A stretch of DNA of 64,000 nucleotides from positions 2,976,001 through 3,040,000 of the forward strand of contig NZ_CP009555.1 in assembly GCF_000959365.1 (NCBI RefSeq), given 5' to 3'. A program made the translations under genes and the position numbers. Below the pieces are notes generated by a model that had not been told where the DNA came from, ran no database searches, and worked only from the letters and a program-made list of their open reading frames with translations. The stretch is from Burkholderia oklahomensis C6786 (GTDB lineage: Bacteria; Pseudomonadota; Gammaproteobacteria; Burkholderiales; Burkholderiaceae). Shown here piece by piece: positions 1 to 9,241 of the stretch (positions within the stretch are counted from its first letter, which is position 1; every line of letters begins with the position of its first letter).

Positions 1-929
1 CGCGGATCGAGCGCGCGCGGCGCACGCTCGAGAATTGCGCGACGCCCGCCGAGGCCGGCTACTTCTTCGTGATGGAAGATTCGCAATCGGGCGACATCGC
101 CGGCGTGTGCGGCATCGAGACCGAAGTGGGTCTCACGCAGCCGTTCTACAACTATCGCGTGAGCACGGTCGTCCACGCGAGCCAGGATCTCGGCGTGTGG
201 ACGAAGATGTCGCTGCTGAACATCTCGCACGACCTGACGGGCTATGCGGAAGTGTGCTCGCTGTTCCTGAGCCCGCGCTACCGGACGGGCGGCTTCGGCG
301 GCCTGTTGTCGCGCTCGCGCTTCATGTTCATCGCGCAGTTCCGCGAACGGTTTCCGGAGCGCATCTGCGCGGAGCTGCGCGGCCACTTCGACGAAGACGG
401 CACGTCGCCGTTCTGGCGCGCGGTCGGTTCGCACTTCTATCAGATCGATTTCAACGCCGCCGACTACCTGAGCTCGCACGGCCGCAAGTCGTTCCTCGCG
501 GAACTGATGCCGCGCTTTCCGGTCTACGTCGATCTGCTGCCGCAGGATGCTCAGGACTGCATCGGCGTCACGCATCGCGACACGCTGCCCGCGCGCAAGA
601 TGCTCGAAGCGGAAGGGCTGCGCTATCAGAACCACGTCGACATCTTCGACGCGGGCCCCGTGCTCGAATGCCATATCTCGGATCTGCGCACGGTGCGCGA
701 GAGCGTCGTCGTGCCGGTCGAGATCGGCACGCCCGCCGCGCCCGCCGCGCCCGCCGACGCGCCGCGCTCGCTCGTGTCGAACACGTCGCTGTCCGATTTC
801 CGCGTCGGCGTCGCGCCGGGGCTCGTCGAGAACGGCGCGTTCACGCTGTCGGCCGACGACGCCGCCGCGCTGCGCATGAGCGAGGGCGACTTCGTGCGCG
901 TGCTGCCGCTCAAACCCAAACACGGATAA
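1..929 (+). CDS. astA: Arginine N-succinyltransferase, 5'-truncated by window edge
   Basis: Transfers succinyl from succinyl-CoA to the alpha-amino group of arginine, the first step of the arginine succinyltransferase (AST) pathway. The frame is open from base 3, so the first in-window methionine (about base 72) is internal. About 308 codons are visible against roughly 340 in the family, so a few dozen N-terminal residues lie to the left. Readable family stretches include GYFFVMEDSQSGDIAGVCG, the LSPRYRTGG region and HFYQIDFNAADYLSSHG. It ends 5 bp before astD. In AruF/AruG-type systems this position is that of the second (AruG) subunit; whether a paralogue lies upstream cannot be seen. Identity is secure, the subunit assignment is inference. 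Confidence 0.93.
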   Translation, partial: RIERARRTLENCATPAEAGYFFVMEDSQSGDIAGVCGIETEVGLTQPFYNYRVSTVVHASQDLGVWTKMSLLNISHDLTGYAEVCSLFLSPRYRTGGFGGLLSRSRFMFIAQFRERFPERICAELRGHFDEDGTSPFWRAVGSHFYQIDFNAADYLSSHGRKSFLAELMPRFPVYVDLLPQDAQDCIGVTHRDTLPARKMLEAEGLRYQNHVDIFDAGPVLECHISDLRTVRESVVVPVEIGTPAAPAAPADAPRSLVSNTSLSDFRVGVAPGLVENGAFTLSADDAAALRMSEGDFVRVLPLKPKHG

Positions 930-934
930 CGAAC

Positions 935-2398
935 ATGACTGAACTCTTCATCGACGGCGCCTGGGTCGACGGCGCGGGCCCCGTCTTCTCGTCGCGCAAC
1001 CCGGGCACGAACGAGCGCGTGTGGGAAGGCGCGAGCGCGTCGGCGGGCGACGTCGACCGCGCGGTCGCGAGCGCGCGGCGCGCGTTCGCCGGCTGGTCGG
1101 CGCTCGATCTCGACGCGCGCTGCGCGATCGTCAAGCGCTTCGCCGCGCTTCTCGTCGAGCGCAAGGAAGCGCTCGCGACGATGATCGGCCGCGAAACCGG
1201 CAAGCCGCTGTGGGAAGCGCGCACCGAGGTCGCGTCGATGGCGGCGAAGGTCGACCTCTCGATCACCGCCTATCACGAGCGCACGGGCGAAAAGCGCGCG
1301 CCGATGGCCGACGGCGTCGCGGTGCTGCGGCACCGTCCGCACGGCGTCGTCGCGGTGTTCGGCCCGTACAACTTCCCGGGCCATTTGCCGAACGGGCACA
1401 TCGTGCCGGCGCTCATCGCAGGCAACACGGTCGTGTTCAAGCCGTCGGAGCTCGCGCCCGGCGTCGCGCGCGCGACCGTCGAGATCTGGCGCGACGCGGG
1501 ACTGCCCGCGGGCGTGCTGAACCTCGTGCAAGGCGAGAAGGACACGGGTGTCGCGCTCGCGAACCATCGGCAGATCGACGGGCTCTTCTTCACCGGCAGC
1601 TCGGACACGGGCACGCTGCTGCACAGGCAGTTCGGCGGCCGGCCCGAGATCGTGCTCGCGCTCGAGATGGGCGGCAACAATCCGCTCGTCGTCGCGGACG
1701 TCGCCGACGTCGATGCGGCCGTCCATCACGCGATCCAGTCGGCGTTCCTGTCGGCGGGGCAGCGCTGCACGTGCGCGCGCCGCATCCTCGTGCCGCAAGG
1801 CGCGTTCGGCGATCGCTTCCTCGCGCGCTTCGCGGACGTCACGTCGAAGATCACGGCCGATGTCTACGACGCCGATCCGCAGCCGTTCATGGGCGCGGTA
1901 ATTTCGGCGCGCGCGGCCGCGCGTCTCGTCGCCGCGCAGGCGCGGCTCGTCGAGCTGGGCGCCGTGCCGATCGTCGAGATGAAGCAGCGCGACCCGGCGC
2001 TCGGCTTCGTGAACGCGTCGATCGTCGACGTGACCGGCGTGCGCGATTTGCCCGACGAGGAACACTTCGGCCCGCTCGCGCAGATCGTCCGCTACACGGA
2101 TCTCGACGACGCGATCGCGCGCGCGAACGACACCGCGTTCGGCCTGTCGGCGGGGCTCCTCGCCGACGACGAGCAAGCCTGGGACACGTTCCGCCGCGCG
2201 ATTCGCGCCGGCATCGTGAACTGGAACCGGCCGACCAACGGCGCGTCGTCGGCGGCGCCGTTCGGCGGCGCGGGCCGCTCGGGCAATCATCGCCCGAGCG
2301 CGTACTACGCGGCCGATTACTGCGCGTACCCGATGGCGTCGGTCGAAAGCGCGCAATTGCAGATGCCCGCGAGCCTGTCGCCGGGCCTTCATTTCTGA
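935..2398 (+). CDS. astD: Succinylglutamic semialdehyde dehydrogenase
   Basis: NAD-dependent aldehyde dehydrogenase oxidising N-succinylglutamate 5-semialdehyde to N-succinylglutamate, fourth step of the AST pathway, cytosolic. The 487-residue length matches the family. The general base Glu lies in [10 protein letters not shown] (about E244) and the catalytic Cys in [11 protein letters not shown] (about C278). A Rossmann-type [15 protein letters not shown] stretch precedes them. The ATG at 935 starts the TELFIDGAW segment typical of AstD and follows astA by 5 bp. The same frame is open upstream of 935 but that part is a shadow of astA. Confidence 0.96.
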   Translation: MTELFIDGAWVDGAGPVFSSRNPGTNERVWEGASASAGDVDRAVASARRAFAGWSALDLDARCAIVKRFAALLVERKEALATMIGRETGKPLWEARTEVASMAAKVDLSITAYHERTGEKRAPMADGVAVLRHRPHGVVAVFGPYNFPGHLPNGHIVPALIAGNTVVFKPSELAPGVARATVEIWRDAGLPAGVLNLVQGEKDTGVALANHRQIDGLFFTGSSDTGTLLHRQFGGRPEIVLALEMGGNNPLVVADVADVDAAVHHAIQSAFLSAGQRCTCARRILVPQGAFGDRFLARFADVTSKITADVYDADPQPFMGAVISARAAARLVAAQARLVELGAVPIVEMKQRDPALGFVNASIVDVTGVRDLPDEEHFGPLAQIVRYTDLDDAIARANDTAFGLSAGLLADDEQAWDTFRRAIRAGIVNWNRPTNGASSAAPFGGAGRSGNHRPSAYYAADYCAYPMASVESAQLQMPASLSPGLHF

Positions 2399-2411
2399 GC
2401 AGGATGCGACG

Positions 2412-3752
2412 ATGAACGCTAAAGAAGCCAATTTCGACGGGCTCGTCGGCCCGACCCATAACTACGCGGGGCTGTCGTTCGGCAACGTCGCGTCGCTGTC
2501 GAACGAGAAGTCCGACGCGAATCCGAAGGCGGCCGCGAAGCAGGGGCTGCGCAAGATGAAGCAGCTCGCGGACCTCGGCTTCGCGCAGGGCGTGCTGCCG
2601 CCGCAGGAGCGGCCGTCGCTGCGCCTGCTGCGCGAGCTCGGCTTTTCCGGCAAGGACGCCGACGTGATCGCGAAGGCGGCGAAGCAGGCGCCCGAGATCC
2701 TCGCGGCCGCGAGCTCCGCGTCCGCGATGTGGACCGCGAACGCGGCGACGGTGAGCCCGTCCGCGGACACGAGCGACGGCCGCGTGCACTTCACGCCGGC
2801 GAACCTGTGCAGCAAGCTGCATCGCGCGATCGAGCACGAGTCGACGCGCCGCACGCTCGCCGCGATCTTCGCGGACGAGTCGCGCTTCGCGGTGCACGAC
2901 GCGCTGCCCGGCACGCCCGCGCTCGGCGACGAAGGCGCGGCGAACCACACGCGGTTTTGCGCGGAGTACGGCGCGCCCGGCGTCGAGTTCTTCGTGTACG
3001 GCCGCTCCGAATACCGGCGCGGGCCGGAGCCGACGCGCTTCCCGGCGCGCCAGACGTTCGAGGCGAGCCGCGCGGTCGCGCACCGCCACGGCCTGCGCGA
3101 AGAGGCGACGATCTATGCGCAGCAGAGCCCGGACGTGGTCGATGCGGGCGTGTTCCACAACGACGTGATCGCGGTCGGCAATCGCGACACGCTGTTCTGC
3201 CACGAGCGCGCGTTCGTCGGCAAGCAGGCGATCTACGATGCGCTGGCCGCGTCGCTCGGCGCGCTCGGCGCGAAGCTGAACGTGATCGAGGTGCCGGATC
3301 GCGCGGTGAGCGTCGCCGATGCGGTCGGCTCGTATCTGTTCAACAGCCAGCTGCTGACGCGCGAAGACGGCGCGCAGATGCTCGTCGTGCCGCAGGAATG
3401 CCGCGAGAATGCGAACGTGTCGGCGTATCTCGACGAGCTCGTCGCCAGCAGCGGGCCGATTCGCGACGTGCGCGTGTTCGATCTGCGCGAGAGCATGAAG
3501 AACGGCGGCGGGCCCGCGTGCCTGCGGCTGCGCGTCGTGCTGAGCGACGCGGAGCGCGCGGCGGTGAAGCCGAACGTGTGGATCGACGACACGCTGTTCG
3601 CGTCGCTCGACGCGTGGATCGACACGCACTATCGCGACCGGCTGTCGTCCGTGGATCTCGCCGATCCGGCGCTGCTCGACGAATCGCGCACCGCGCTCGA
3701 CGAACTGACGCGGATCCTCGGCCTCGGCTCGCTCTATGACTTCCAGCGCTGA
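2412..3752 (+). CDS. astB: N-succinylarginine dihydrolase
   Basis: Hydrolyses N2-succinylarginine to N2-succinylornithine, two ammonia and CO2, the second AST step. The 446 residues match the family length. The start reads [20 protein letters not shown], the canonical AstB N-terminus. The putative catalytic His is in GVFHNDVI (about H249) and the nucleophilic Cys in [11 protein letters not shown] (about C370), as in the amidinotransferase-fold family. It follows astD by 13 bp and its last 17 bases overlap astE, so the two are probably translationally coupled. Confidence 0.96.
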   Translation: MNAKEANFDGLVGPTHNYAGLSFGNVASLSNEKSDANPKAAAKQGLRKMKQLADLGFAQGVLPPQERPSLRLLRELGFSGKDADVIAKAAKQAPEILAAASSASAMWTANAATVSPSADTSDGRVHFTPANLCSKLHRAIEHESTRRTLAAIFADESRFAVHDALPGTPALGDEGAANHTRFCAEYGAPGVEFFVYGRSEYRRGPEPTRFPARQTFEASRAVAHRHGLREEATIYAQQSPDVVDAGVFHNDVIAVGNRDTLFCHERAFVGKQAIYDALAASLGALGAKLNVIEVPDRAVSVADAVGSYLFNSQLLTREDGAQMLVVPQECRENANVSAYLDELVASSGPIRDVRVFDLRESMKNGGGPACLRLRVVLSDAERAAVKPNVWIDDTLFASLDAWIDTHYRDRLSSVDLADPALLDESRTALDELTRILGLGSLYDFQR

Positions 3753-4785
3753 TCGCGGCAGCGACGCCGTCTGGCTCGGCGACTTCCTCGCGCTGACGCT
3801 CGCGGGCGACACGCCGCGCGCGGACGCGGGCGAATGCGCGTCGCGCGCGGTGCGCTGGCGCTGGCTCGGCGACGGCCTGCTGCAACTCGAGCCGGCCGAC
3901 GCGGCGCTGCGGATGCAGAGCGTGCTCGTGTCGGCGGGCGTGCACGGCGACGAGACGGCGCCGATCGAGCTGCTGTCGATGCTCGTGCGCGATCTCGCGC
4001 GCGGCGCGCTGCCGCTGCGCTGTCGGCTGCTCGTCGCGCTCGGCAATCCGGGCGCGATGCGCGCGGGCGAGCGCTATCTCGACGACGATCTGAACCGCCT
4101 GTTCAGCGGCCTTCATGCGCAGCGCGCGACGAGTCGCGAGGCGCCGCGCGCCGCGGAGCTGGAAGCGGCCGCGGCGCGCTTTTTCGCGACGGCGGGCCGC
4201 GCGCGCGGCGCGCGCTGGCACATCGACATGCACACGGCGATCCGCGCGTCGGTGTTCGAGCAGTTCGCGCTCTTGCCGTACACGGGCGAGCCGCCGACGC
4301 GCACGATGTTCGAGTGGCTCGGCGCAGCGAGGATCGCGGCGGTGCTGCTGCATACGGTGAAGGGCAGCACGTTCTCGCATTTCACGGCGGAGTCCTGCGG
4401 CGCGCTCGCGTGCACGCTCGAGCTCGGCAAGGTGATGCCGTTCGGCGAGAACGACCTCGCGCGTTTCGCGGGCGCCGACGCGGCCGTGCGCGGCCTCGTG
4501 TCCGGCCGCCGCGACGCGTCGCGCGGGCCGCTGCCGCGCGTGTTCACGGTCGTCGACCAGATCACGAAGCAAAGCGACGCGCTCGAGCTGTTCGTCGCGA
4601 AGGACGTGCCGAACTTCACGCCGTTCGCGCAAGGCACGCTGCTCGCGCGCGACGGCGACTACCGCTATGCGGTGCGTCACGCGGAGGAGCGTATCGTGTT
4701 TCCGAATCCGTCCGTGAAGCCCGGCTTGCGGGCGGGGCTGCTCGTCGTCGAGACGACGGACGACACGCACGCCGCGCTCGCGTGA
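3736..4785 (+). CDS. astE: Succinylglutamate desuccinylase
   Basis: Zinc-dependent M14-family hydrolase that splits N-succinylglutamate into succinate and glutamate, the last AST step. It has 349 residues. The zinc-binding HxxE is visible in [13 protein letters not shown] and the further His ligand in [12 protein letters not shown]. The ATG at 3736 lies inside astB (17-base overlap). It is the last gene of the operon; the convergent glutathione transferase ends 31 bp away. astC, the transaminase for the third step, is not in the window and may lie left of it. Confidence 0.95.
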   Translation: MTSSADRGSDAVWLGDFLALTLAGDTPRADAGECASRAVRWRWLGDGLLQLEPADAALRMQSVLVSAGVHGDETAPIELLSMLVRDLARGALPLRCRLLVALGNPGAMRAGERYLDDDLNRLFSGLHAQRATSREAPRAAELEAAAARFFATAGRARGARWHIDMHTAIRASVFEQFALLPYTGEPPTRTMFEWLGAARIAAVLLHTVKGSTFSHFTAESCGALACTLELGKVMPFGENDLARFAGADAAVRGLVSGRRDASRGPLPRVFTVVDQITKQSDALELFVAKDVPNFTPFAQGTLLARDGDYRYAVRHAEERIVFPNPSVKPGLRAGLLVVETTDDTHAALA

Positions 4786-4816
4786 GCCGCGCGCGGCGTG
4801 CGTCGGTGGAGCAGGG

Positions 4817-5422
4817 CTACTGCGCGAGCCCTTCGGCGACGAGCGCTTCGCGCACCTTCGGCCGTGCGGCGACGCGCTCCATGAACGCGCGCACGCGCGG
4901 ATACGCATCGAGCGGCAACTGCAGGAAGTTCGACCAGTTGACGATCGTAAACAGATAAATGTCGGCGACCGTGAAGCGGCCGATCAGATAATCGCGGCCT
5001 TCGAGATGCGCGTCGACGTCCTTCAGGCGCGTGTCGATCCGCGCGACGCAGGCCTGCCGCGTCGAATCGGCGGTGTCCTTGCGCCATAGCCATCCATAGC
5101 TCTTGTGCAGCTCGGTCGCGACGAAGGACAGCCATTCGATCGTGTCGTAGCGCTCGGCGGTGCCGTGCACGGGAATCAGCGCGCCCGCGTTCACGAGATC
5201 GCCGATCCGCTGCAGCAGCGCGGCGGCTTCGGTGTGGCGCGAGCCGTCGTCGAATTCGACGAGCGGCACGTAGCCGCGCGGCGAGATCGCGTAATAGTCG
5301 CTGCCGTCCGCGAGTTCGTGCTTCTGCAGATCGACCTTGACGCCTTCGAACGGAATGCCGCCTTCCGTCAGCGCGATGCGCACGGCGAGCGAGCATGCGC
5401 CGGGTGAGTAATAAAGCTTCAT
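4817..5422 (-). CDS. gst: Beta-class glutathione S-transferase
   Basis: A 201-residue cytosolic GST. The N-terminal thioredoxin-like half begins MKLYYSPGACSLAVRIALTE, with the Cys10 typical of beta-class enzymes, and contains the cis-Pro loop GYVPLVEFDDG. The all-alpha C-terminal half holds a His in ATELHKSYGW, equivalent to the His that contacts glutathione in bacterial beta GSTs, and the capping-box region GRFTVADIYLF. The substrate cannot be told from sequence. It is convergent with astE and divergent from the binding-protein gene at 5843. Confidence 0.92.
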   Translation of the reverse strand: MKLYYSPGACSLAVRIALTEGGIPFEGVKVDLQKHELADGSDYYAISPRGYVPLVEFDDGSRHTEAAALLQRIGDLVNAGALIPVHGTAERYDTIEWLSFVATELHKSYGWLWRKDTADSTRQACVARIDTRLKDVDAHLEGRDYLIGRFTVADIYLFTIVNWSNFLQLPLDAYPRVRAFMERVAARPKVREALVAEGLAQ

Positions 5423-5842
5423 CGGTTGACGCCTCCTCTGGAAAGATCCGGGGGCCGATTGGCCGGGACGCGCCGAAGCGGCCGGCGCGCATCGTTAAAA
5501 TAGCACCGCCTCGCGCGGGCGGCATGCGGGCGCGCAATTGCGGCGCGTGACGGGGCCTTCGCGATCGTCGCGGCGCGGCTTCTCGCGTATCGAGCCGCCT
5601 CGTGCGCGGATGCGACATCGTCTTGCGCTTTTCGCGCGCTGACGCGTTGCGAGCCGCAATGACCACCGTTCACCCCGTTTCGGCCGCGCGCGCCCGCGCG
5701 GGGCGGTACAATCGCGCGGTTGCGGCTGTTGCGCCGCATCAAGAGCGGTCCGTGCATTTGTCCGGACGACCCGGCGCTGCGAAGATGCGCCGGTACGAGT
5801 AGCGTGTTGAGTCCATTTGATCGTATCGAGGAGATCTCCCTG
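5423..5842. other. Divergent intergenic region, no gene seen
   Basis: About 420 bp separate the divergent gst and binding-protein genes. Frames that cross it have no ribosome-binding site and read as low-complexity Arg/Ala/Ser peptides. It should carry promoters for both genes, but I could not pick convincing -35/-10 pairs. A good Shine-Dalgarno (GAGGAG near 5829) precedes the binding-protein start. Confidence 0.5.
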
Positions 5843-6637
5843 ATGAAGTTGACGTGGCAAAAGACGGCCGCCTGCGCGCTCGCAGCGGCCGCAGCCTTTG
5901 CGACGAGCGGCGCGTTCGCCGCTGACCTGAAGGAAATCCGCTTCGGCGTCGAGGCGTCGTATGCGCCGTTCGAATACAAGACGCCGGACGGCAAGCTGGC
6001 GGGCTTCGACGTCGACATCGGCAACGCCGTGTGCGCGAAGCTGAAGGTGAAGTGCGTATGGGTCGAGAACGCGTTCGACGGACTGATTCCGGCGCTGCAG
6101 GCCCGGAAGTTCGACGCGATCAACTCCGACATGACGATCACCGACCAGCGTCGCCGGGCGATCGATTTCACCGACCCGATCTACACGATCCCGAACCAGT
6201 TGATCGCGAAGAAGGGCAGCGGGCTGCTGCCGACGACCGCGTCGCTGAAGGGCAAGCGCATCGGCGTGCTGCAGGGCACGATCCAGGAGGTGTACGCGAA
6301 GAAGCGCTGGGCGCCGGCGGGTGTCGAAGTCGTGCCGTACCAGACGCAGGATCTCGCGTACGAAGACCTGAAGTCGGGCCGTCTCGACGCGACGTTCCAG
6401 GATTCGGAAGCGGGGGCGAAGGGCTTCCTGTCGAAGCCGCAAGGCGCGGGCTTCGCGTTCGCGGGCGGCCATGTGAGCGATGCCGAGATCCTCGGCGCGG
6501 GTGTCGGCTTCGGTCTGCGCAAGAACGATGCTCAGCTGAAGACCGCGGTCAACCAGGCACTGAAGGAACTGAAGGCCGACGGCACGATCGACGGCCTCGC
6601 GAAGAAGTACTTCAGCGTGCCCGTGACGCTCAAGTAA
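5843..6637 (+). CDS. Periplasmic basic amino acid binding protein (ArgT/HisJ type)
   Basis: Solute-binding component of an ABC importer, probably for lysine, arginine, ornithine or histidine. It has 264 residues. The ATG at 5843 follows GAGGAGATC, and a signal peptide (MKLTWQKTAACALAAAA, then AFA cleavage before ADLKEIRFG) is obvious. The mature N-terminus shows the family pattern GVEASYAPFEYKTPDGKLAGFD, a two-Cys loop NAVCAKLKVKC, and the ligand-site stretch DMTITDQRRRAIDFTDPIY. No permease or ATPase gene adjoins it here, so it is an orphan in this window. Its place two genes from the ast operon suggests arginine or ornithine supply (inference). Confidence 0.92.
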   Translation: MKLTWQKTAACALAAAAAFATSGAFAADLKEIRFGVEASYAPFEYKTPDGKLAGFDVDIGNAVCAKLKVKCVWVENAFDGLIPALQARKFDAINSDMTITDQRRRAIDFTDPIYTIPNQLIAKKGSGLLPTTASLKGKRIGVLQGTIQEVYAKKRWAPAGVEVVPYQTQDLAYEDLKSGRLDATFQDSEAGAKGFLSKPQGAGFAFAGGHVSDAEILGAGVGFGLRKNDAQLKTAVNQALKELKADGTIDGLAKKYFSVPVTLK

Positions 6638-6683
6638 CGCATTCGACGGGCGGCTCGCCGCCGCGTCTCGATGCTCGATCCGG

Positions 6684-6711
6684 CCGGCCGCGCAAGCGGC
6701 CGGTTTCGTTT
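6684..6711 (+). terminator. Rho-independent terminator after binding-protein gene
   Basis: Stem arms CCGGCCG (6684-6690) and CGGCCGG (6697-6703) around CGCAAG, followed by TTTCGTTT. It sits 46 bp after the binding-protein stop codon. Confidence 0.75.
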
Positions 6712-6806
6712 CGGCGCGCGGCTTGCCCGCTAGAGGCCGTCGTGTCAGCCGATGCGCCTTCGTCGCGGCAAGCGCGGGGACGCGATCGGCCGCGCGGCGG
6801 CGCGCA

Positions 6807-7937
6807 TCATGCGCCGTGCGGCGCGTCGATCGGACGCTGCTCCGCCATCGGCGCATCCGCGCGAAGATGCGCGTCGCTCGTCGGACGGCCGAGATAGTCG
6901 GTCCAGCACTTGCGCTCGATGTCGTAGAGCTTGCAGCGCCGCGCCGTATCGAAATACCAGCGCCAGCTGAAGCGCTGCACGACGATCCGCCCCGGCAGCA
7001 TCGCTTCGAGCTTCGCCTGCGCGTCCTTGAGCCCGTACAGCGGGATGCTCATGTCGACGTGGTGCGCGGTGTGCTCCATGATGTGATGCAACAGGCCGCC
7101 GATGCCGAACGGGAACGTCAGATGCAGCGTCGTCGACACGAACGGCGCCGTGCGCGACCATTCGGTGCGGTTCGCGTGCCACGAGATCCGTGGATCGGTG
7201 TGGTGGACGTAGACGACGAAGCCGATCATCGAGCACCAGAACAGGAACGGAACGACGACGCCCGCGACGAGCAGCAGGAGCGTCGATTGATGCGTCGCCG
7301 CGGCGATCCGGACGACCGCGCCGATCCAGATCGCGGCGAAGCCGGTAACGAGCAGGCAGTCGCGCCGGAACACGGGCCGCGATGCGCCGAGGTAAGTCTT
7401 TGCCGGAAAGTACATCCGCAGCCACCAGATCTCGACGAGATAGTAGAGCCCGGGCGCCCAGCCGCTGCGATAGAGGCGGTCGAGGAAGCGCCGCGTCGGC
7501 GACAGCGCGGCGAACTCGTCGGGCGTATGCGGCGCCCATACGAAGTCGAAGCCTTTCAGGTTCGTGTAGCCGTGATGGACGACGTTGTGGCCGACTTCCC
7601 ACAGGCTGTACGGCGTCAGCGACGGCAGGAACGCGATGCGGCCGAGCCACCGGTTGAGCCGGTGATTCGGCGTGAGGCTCTGGTGGCACGCGTCGTGGCC
7701 GATGATGAACAGGCGCCCGGTGACGAAGCCGGCCGCCATGCCGCAGACGATTTTCACGATGCTCGACGGCGCGAGCAGCGCGCCTGCGAACGCGGCGAAG
7801 AGCAGCAGGTAGTCGACGACGAGCAGCACGATCGAGCGCGCGATCACGCGCTGGCCGAACGGGGTGATCCACGAGCGGATGACCTTGCGATGCGGCATCG
7901 GCTCGTCGACATGAACCGGGGTGAAAGAGTCGTTCAT
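6807..7937 (-). CDS. Membrane-bound acyl-lipid (fatty acid) desaturase
   Basis: Integral-membrane di-iron desaturase of the DesA/DesC type, expected to put a cis double bond into phospholipid acyl chains using O2 and an electron donor. Three histidine boxes are visible: GHDACHQS, HNVVHHGYTN and HTAHHVDMS. Hydrophobic segments lie between them, such as SIVLLVVDYLLLFAAFAGALL. I start at the ATG at 7937 (MNDSFTPVHVDEP), giving 376 residues. The frame stays open 119 codons further but that part is low-complexity. It lies downstream of cyoABCD on the same strand, 365 bp away. The O2 need makes it a plausible partner of an oxidase region, but co-regulation is not shown. Confidence 0.9.
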   Translation of the reverse strand: MNDSFTPVHVDEPMPHRKVIRSWITPFGQRVIARSIVLLVVDYLLLFAAFAGALLAPSSIVKIVCGMAAGFVTGRLFIIGHDACHQSLTPNHRLNRWLGRIAFLPSLTPYSLWEVGHNVVHHGYTNLKGFDFVWAPHTPDEFAALSPTRRFLDRLYRSGWAPGLYYLVEIWWLRMYFPAKTYLGASRPVFRRDCLLVTGFAAIWIGAVVRIAAATHQSTLLLLVAGVVVPFLFWCSMIGFVVYVHHTDPRISWHANRTEWSRTAPFVSTTLHLTFPFGIGGLLHHIMEHTAHHVDMSIPLYGLKDAQAKLEAMLPGRIVVQRFSWRWYFDTARRCKLYDIERKCWTDYLGRPTSDAHLRADAPMAEQRPIDAPHGA

Positions 7938-8302
7938 AAGATCGGCACCACAAAAAGACTTCGAAGCGCCGACGCCCATGCTCCGCGATGCGCCGACCGA
8001 ACGGCGTCGACGGGCGGGGGAGGGCGGCGGCGCGCACATCGGTCGCCGGATCGCAGACGGAACGCGTGCCGCGCGCGGCATCGCGATCCTGACCGTGCCG
8101 GCGAGCGCGATCGGCGATCGCATCGGCGGAGGATTCGGCGAGCGAATCGGAAACGGCTCGCGCGCGACATCGGCGAATCCAATATTGCGTTCACGCCGGG
8201 CAAACGGTCCGGCCGACGCACGCATTCCGCCGACACGATTCGGCGACGACAAAAGCAATGTCGCCCCGCGCGGGACGGCATCGACGAAAGGCAAGGCAAC
8301 GG
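7938..8302. other. Intergenic region between cyoD and desaturase
   Basis: About 365 bp with no supported gene. Open frames here are Arg-rich shadows without ribosome-binding sites. It must hold the desaturase promoter if that gene is transcribed separately from cyo. I see no clear promoter or terminator. Confidence 0.4.
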
Positions 8303-8635
8303 CTATCGCGACATCATGTTCATGTTGACGTTGTGCATGACCCAGAGCGTGCCGAAGATCAGGATCAGCGCGGTCAGCACCGTGTAGCTGAACGCCATCA
8401 CGTTCCAGCGCTGGCTCGACGACGTGTTCATGTGCAGGAAGTACACGAGGTGCACGACGATCTGCACGCCCGCGAGCACGGCGAGCGACACGAGCGCCTC
8501 GCGCGGCGGCAGCACGCCGCCCATCACGAGGCCGAACGATGCGGCCGTCAGCAGCACCGACAGCATGAAGCCCGCGATGTAGCCGCCTACGGTGCCGTGC
8601 GCTTCATCGCCGTGAGAATGATGCGTATGTGCCAT
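8303..8635 (-). CDS. cyoD: Cytochrome bo ubiquinol oxidase subunit IV
   Basis: Small membrane subunit of 110 residues with three predicted transmembrane helices (GGYIAGFMLSVLLTAASFGLVM, ALVSLAVLAGVQIVVHLVYFLHM and VLTALILIFGTLWVMHNVNMNMM). It is needed for assembly of subunit I in the E. coli enzyme. Its start is directly next to the cyoC stop, and it is the last gene of cyoABCD. No cyoE (haem O synthase) follows, unlike the E. coli operon. Confidence 0.95.
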   Translation of the reverse strand: MAHTHHSHGDEAHGTVGGYIAGFMLSVLLTAASFGLVMGGVLPPREALVSLAVLAGVQIVVHLVYFLHMNTSSSQRWNVMAFSYTVLTALILIFGTLWVMHNVNMNMMSR

Positions 8636-9241
8636 TTAGATCACGCTCGCAAGATAGACAAAGGAAAACACGCAGATCCAGACGATATCGAGGAAGTGCC
8701 AGAAGAGACTGAGGCACGTGAGCCGGCGCACGTCACGCTCGGTCAGCTCGGGGCGGCGCAGCGCCTGCAGCGCGAGCACGACCATCCACACGAGGCCGGC
8801 CGTCACATGCAGCCCGTGCGTGCCGACGAGCGTGAAGAACGACGACAGGAACGCGCTGCGCTGCGGTCCCGCGCCTTCGGCGATCAGATGCGAGAACTCG
8901 CGCAACTCCATCGCGAGGAACGCCGCGCCGAGCACGAACGTCACCGCGAGCCAGCCGAACACCGCGCCGCGCCGCCGCTTGTGCGCCCCGATCATCGCGA
9001 AGCCGTACGTGATGCTGGAGAGCAGCAGCGCGGCGGTTTCGAGCGCGACGCCGGGAATGTCGAACAGGTCCTTGCCGGTCGGGCCGCCCGCGAACTGGTT
9101 GCCGAGCACCGCGAACGTGGCGAACAGCGCCGCGAAAACGATGCAGTCGGTCATCAGGTACAGCCAGAAGCCGAACACCGAATGCGACGGCGGATGATCG
9201 TGCGATGCCGCGTGATCGAGCATCATCGTGTTGTGCGACAT
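8636..9241 (-). CDS. cyoC: Cytochrome bo ubiquinol oxidase subunit III
   Basis: A 201-residue membrane subunit of the haem-copper quinol oxidase with five predicted helices; [20 protein letters not shown] and the [17 protein letters not shown] stretch are typical of COX3-like proteins. The ATG shares its last base region with the cyoB stop (TGATG arrangement at 9241), so translation is likely coupled. It stabilises subunit I and has no redox centre. Confidence 0.95.
   Translation of the reverse strand: MSHNTMMLDHAASHDHPPSHSVFGFWLYLMTDCIVFAALFATFAVLGNQFAGGPTGKDLFDIPGVALETAALLLSSITYGFAMIGAHKRRRGAVFGWLAVTFVLGAAFLAMELREFSHLIAEGAGPQRSAFLSSFFTLVGTHGLHVTAGLVWMVVLALQALRRPELTERDVRRLTCLSLFWHFLDIVWICVFSFVYLASVI

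Noticed and set aside
626..4046. Long minus-strand frames (600-719 codons) antisense to astA, astD and astB
   Set aside because: Arg-, Ala- and His-rich peptides with no domain pattern. They are shadows caused by high G+C third positions of the real genes.
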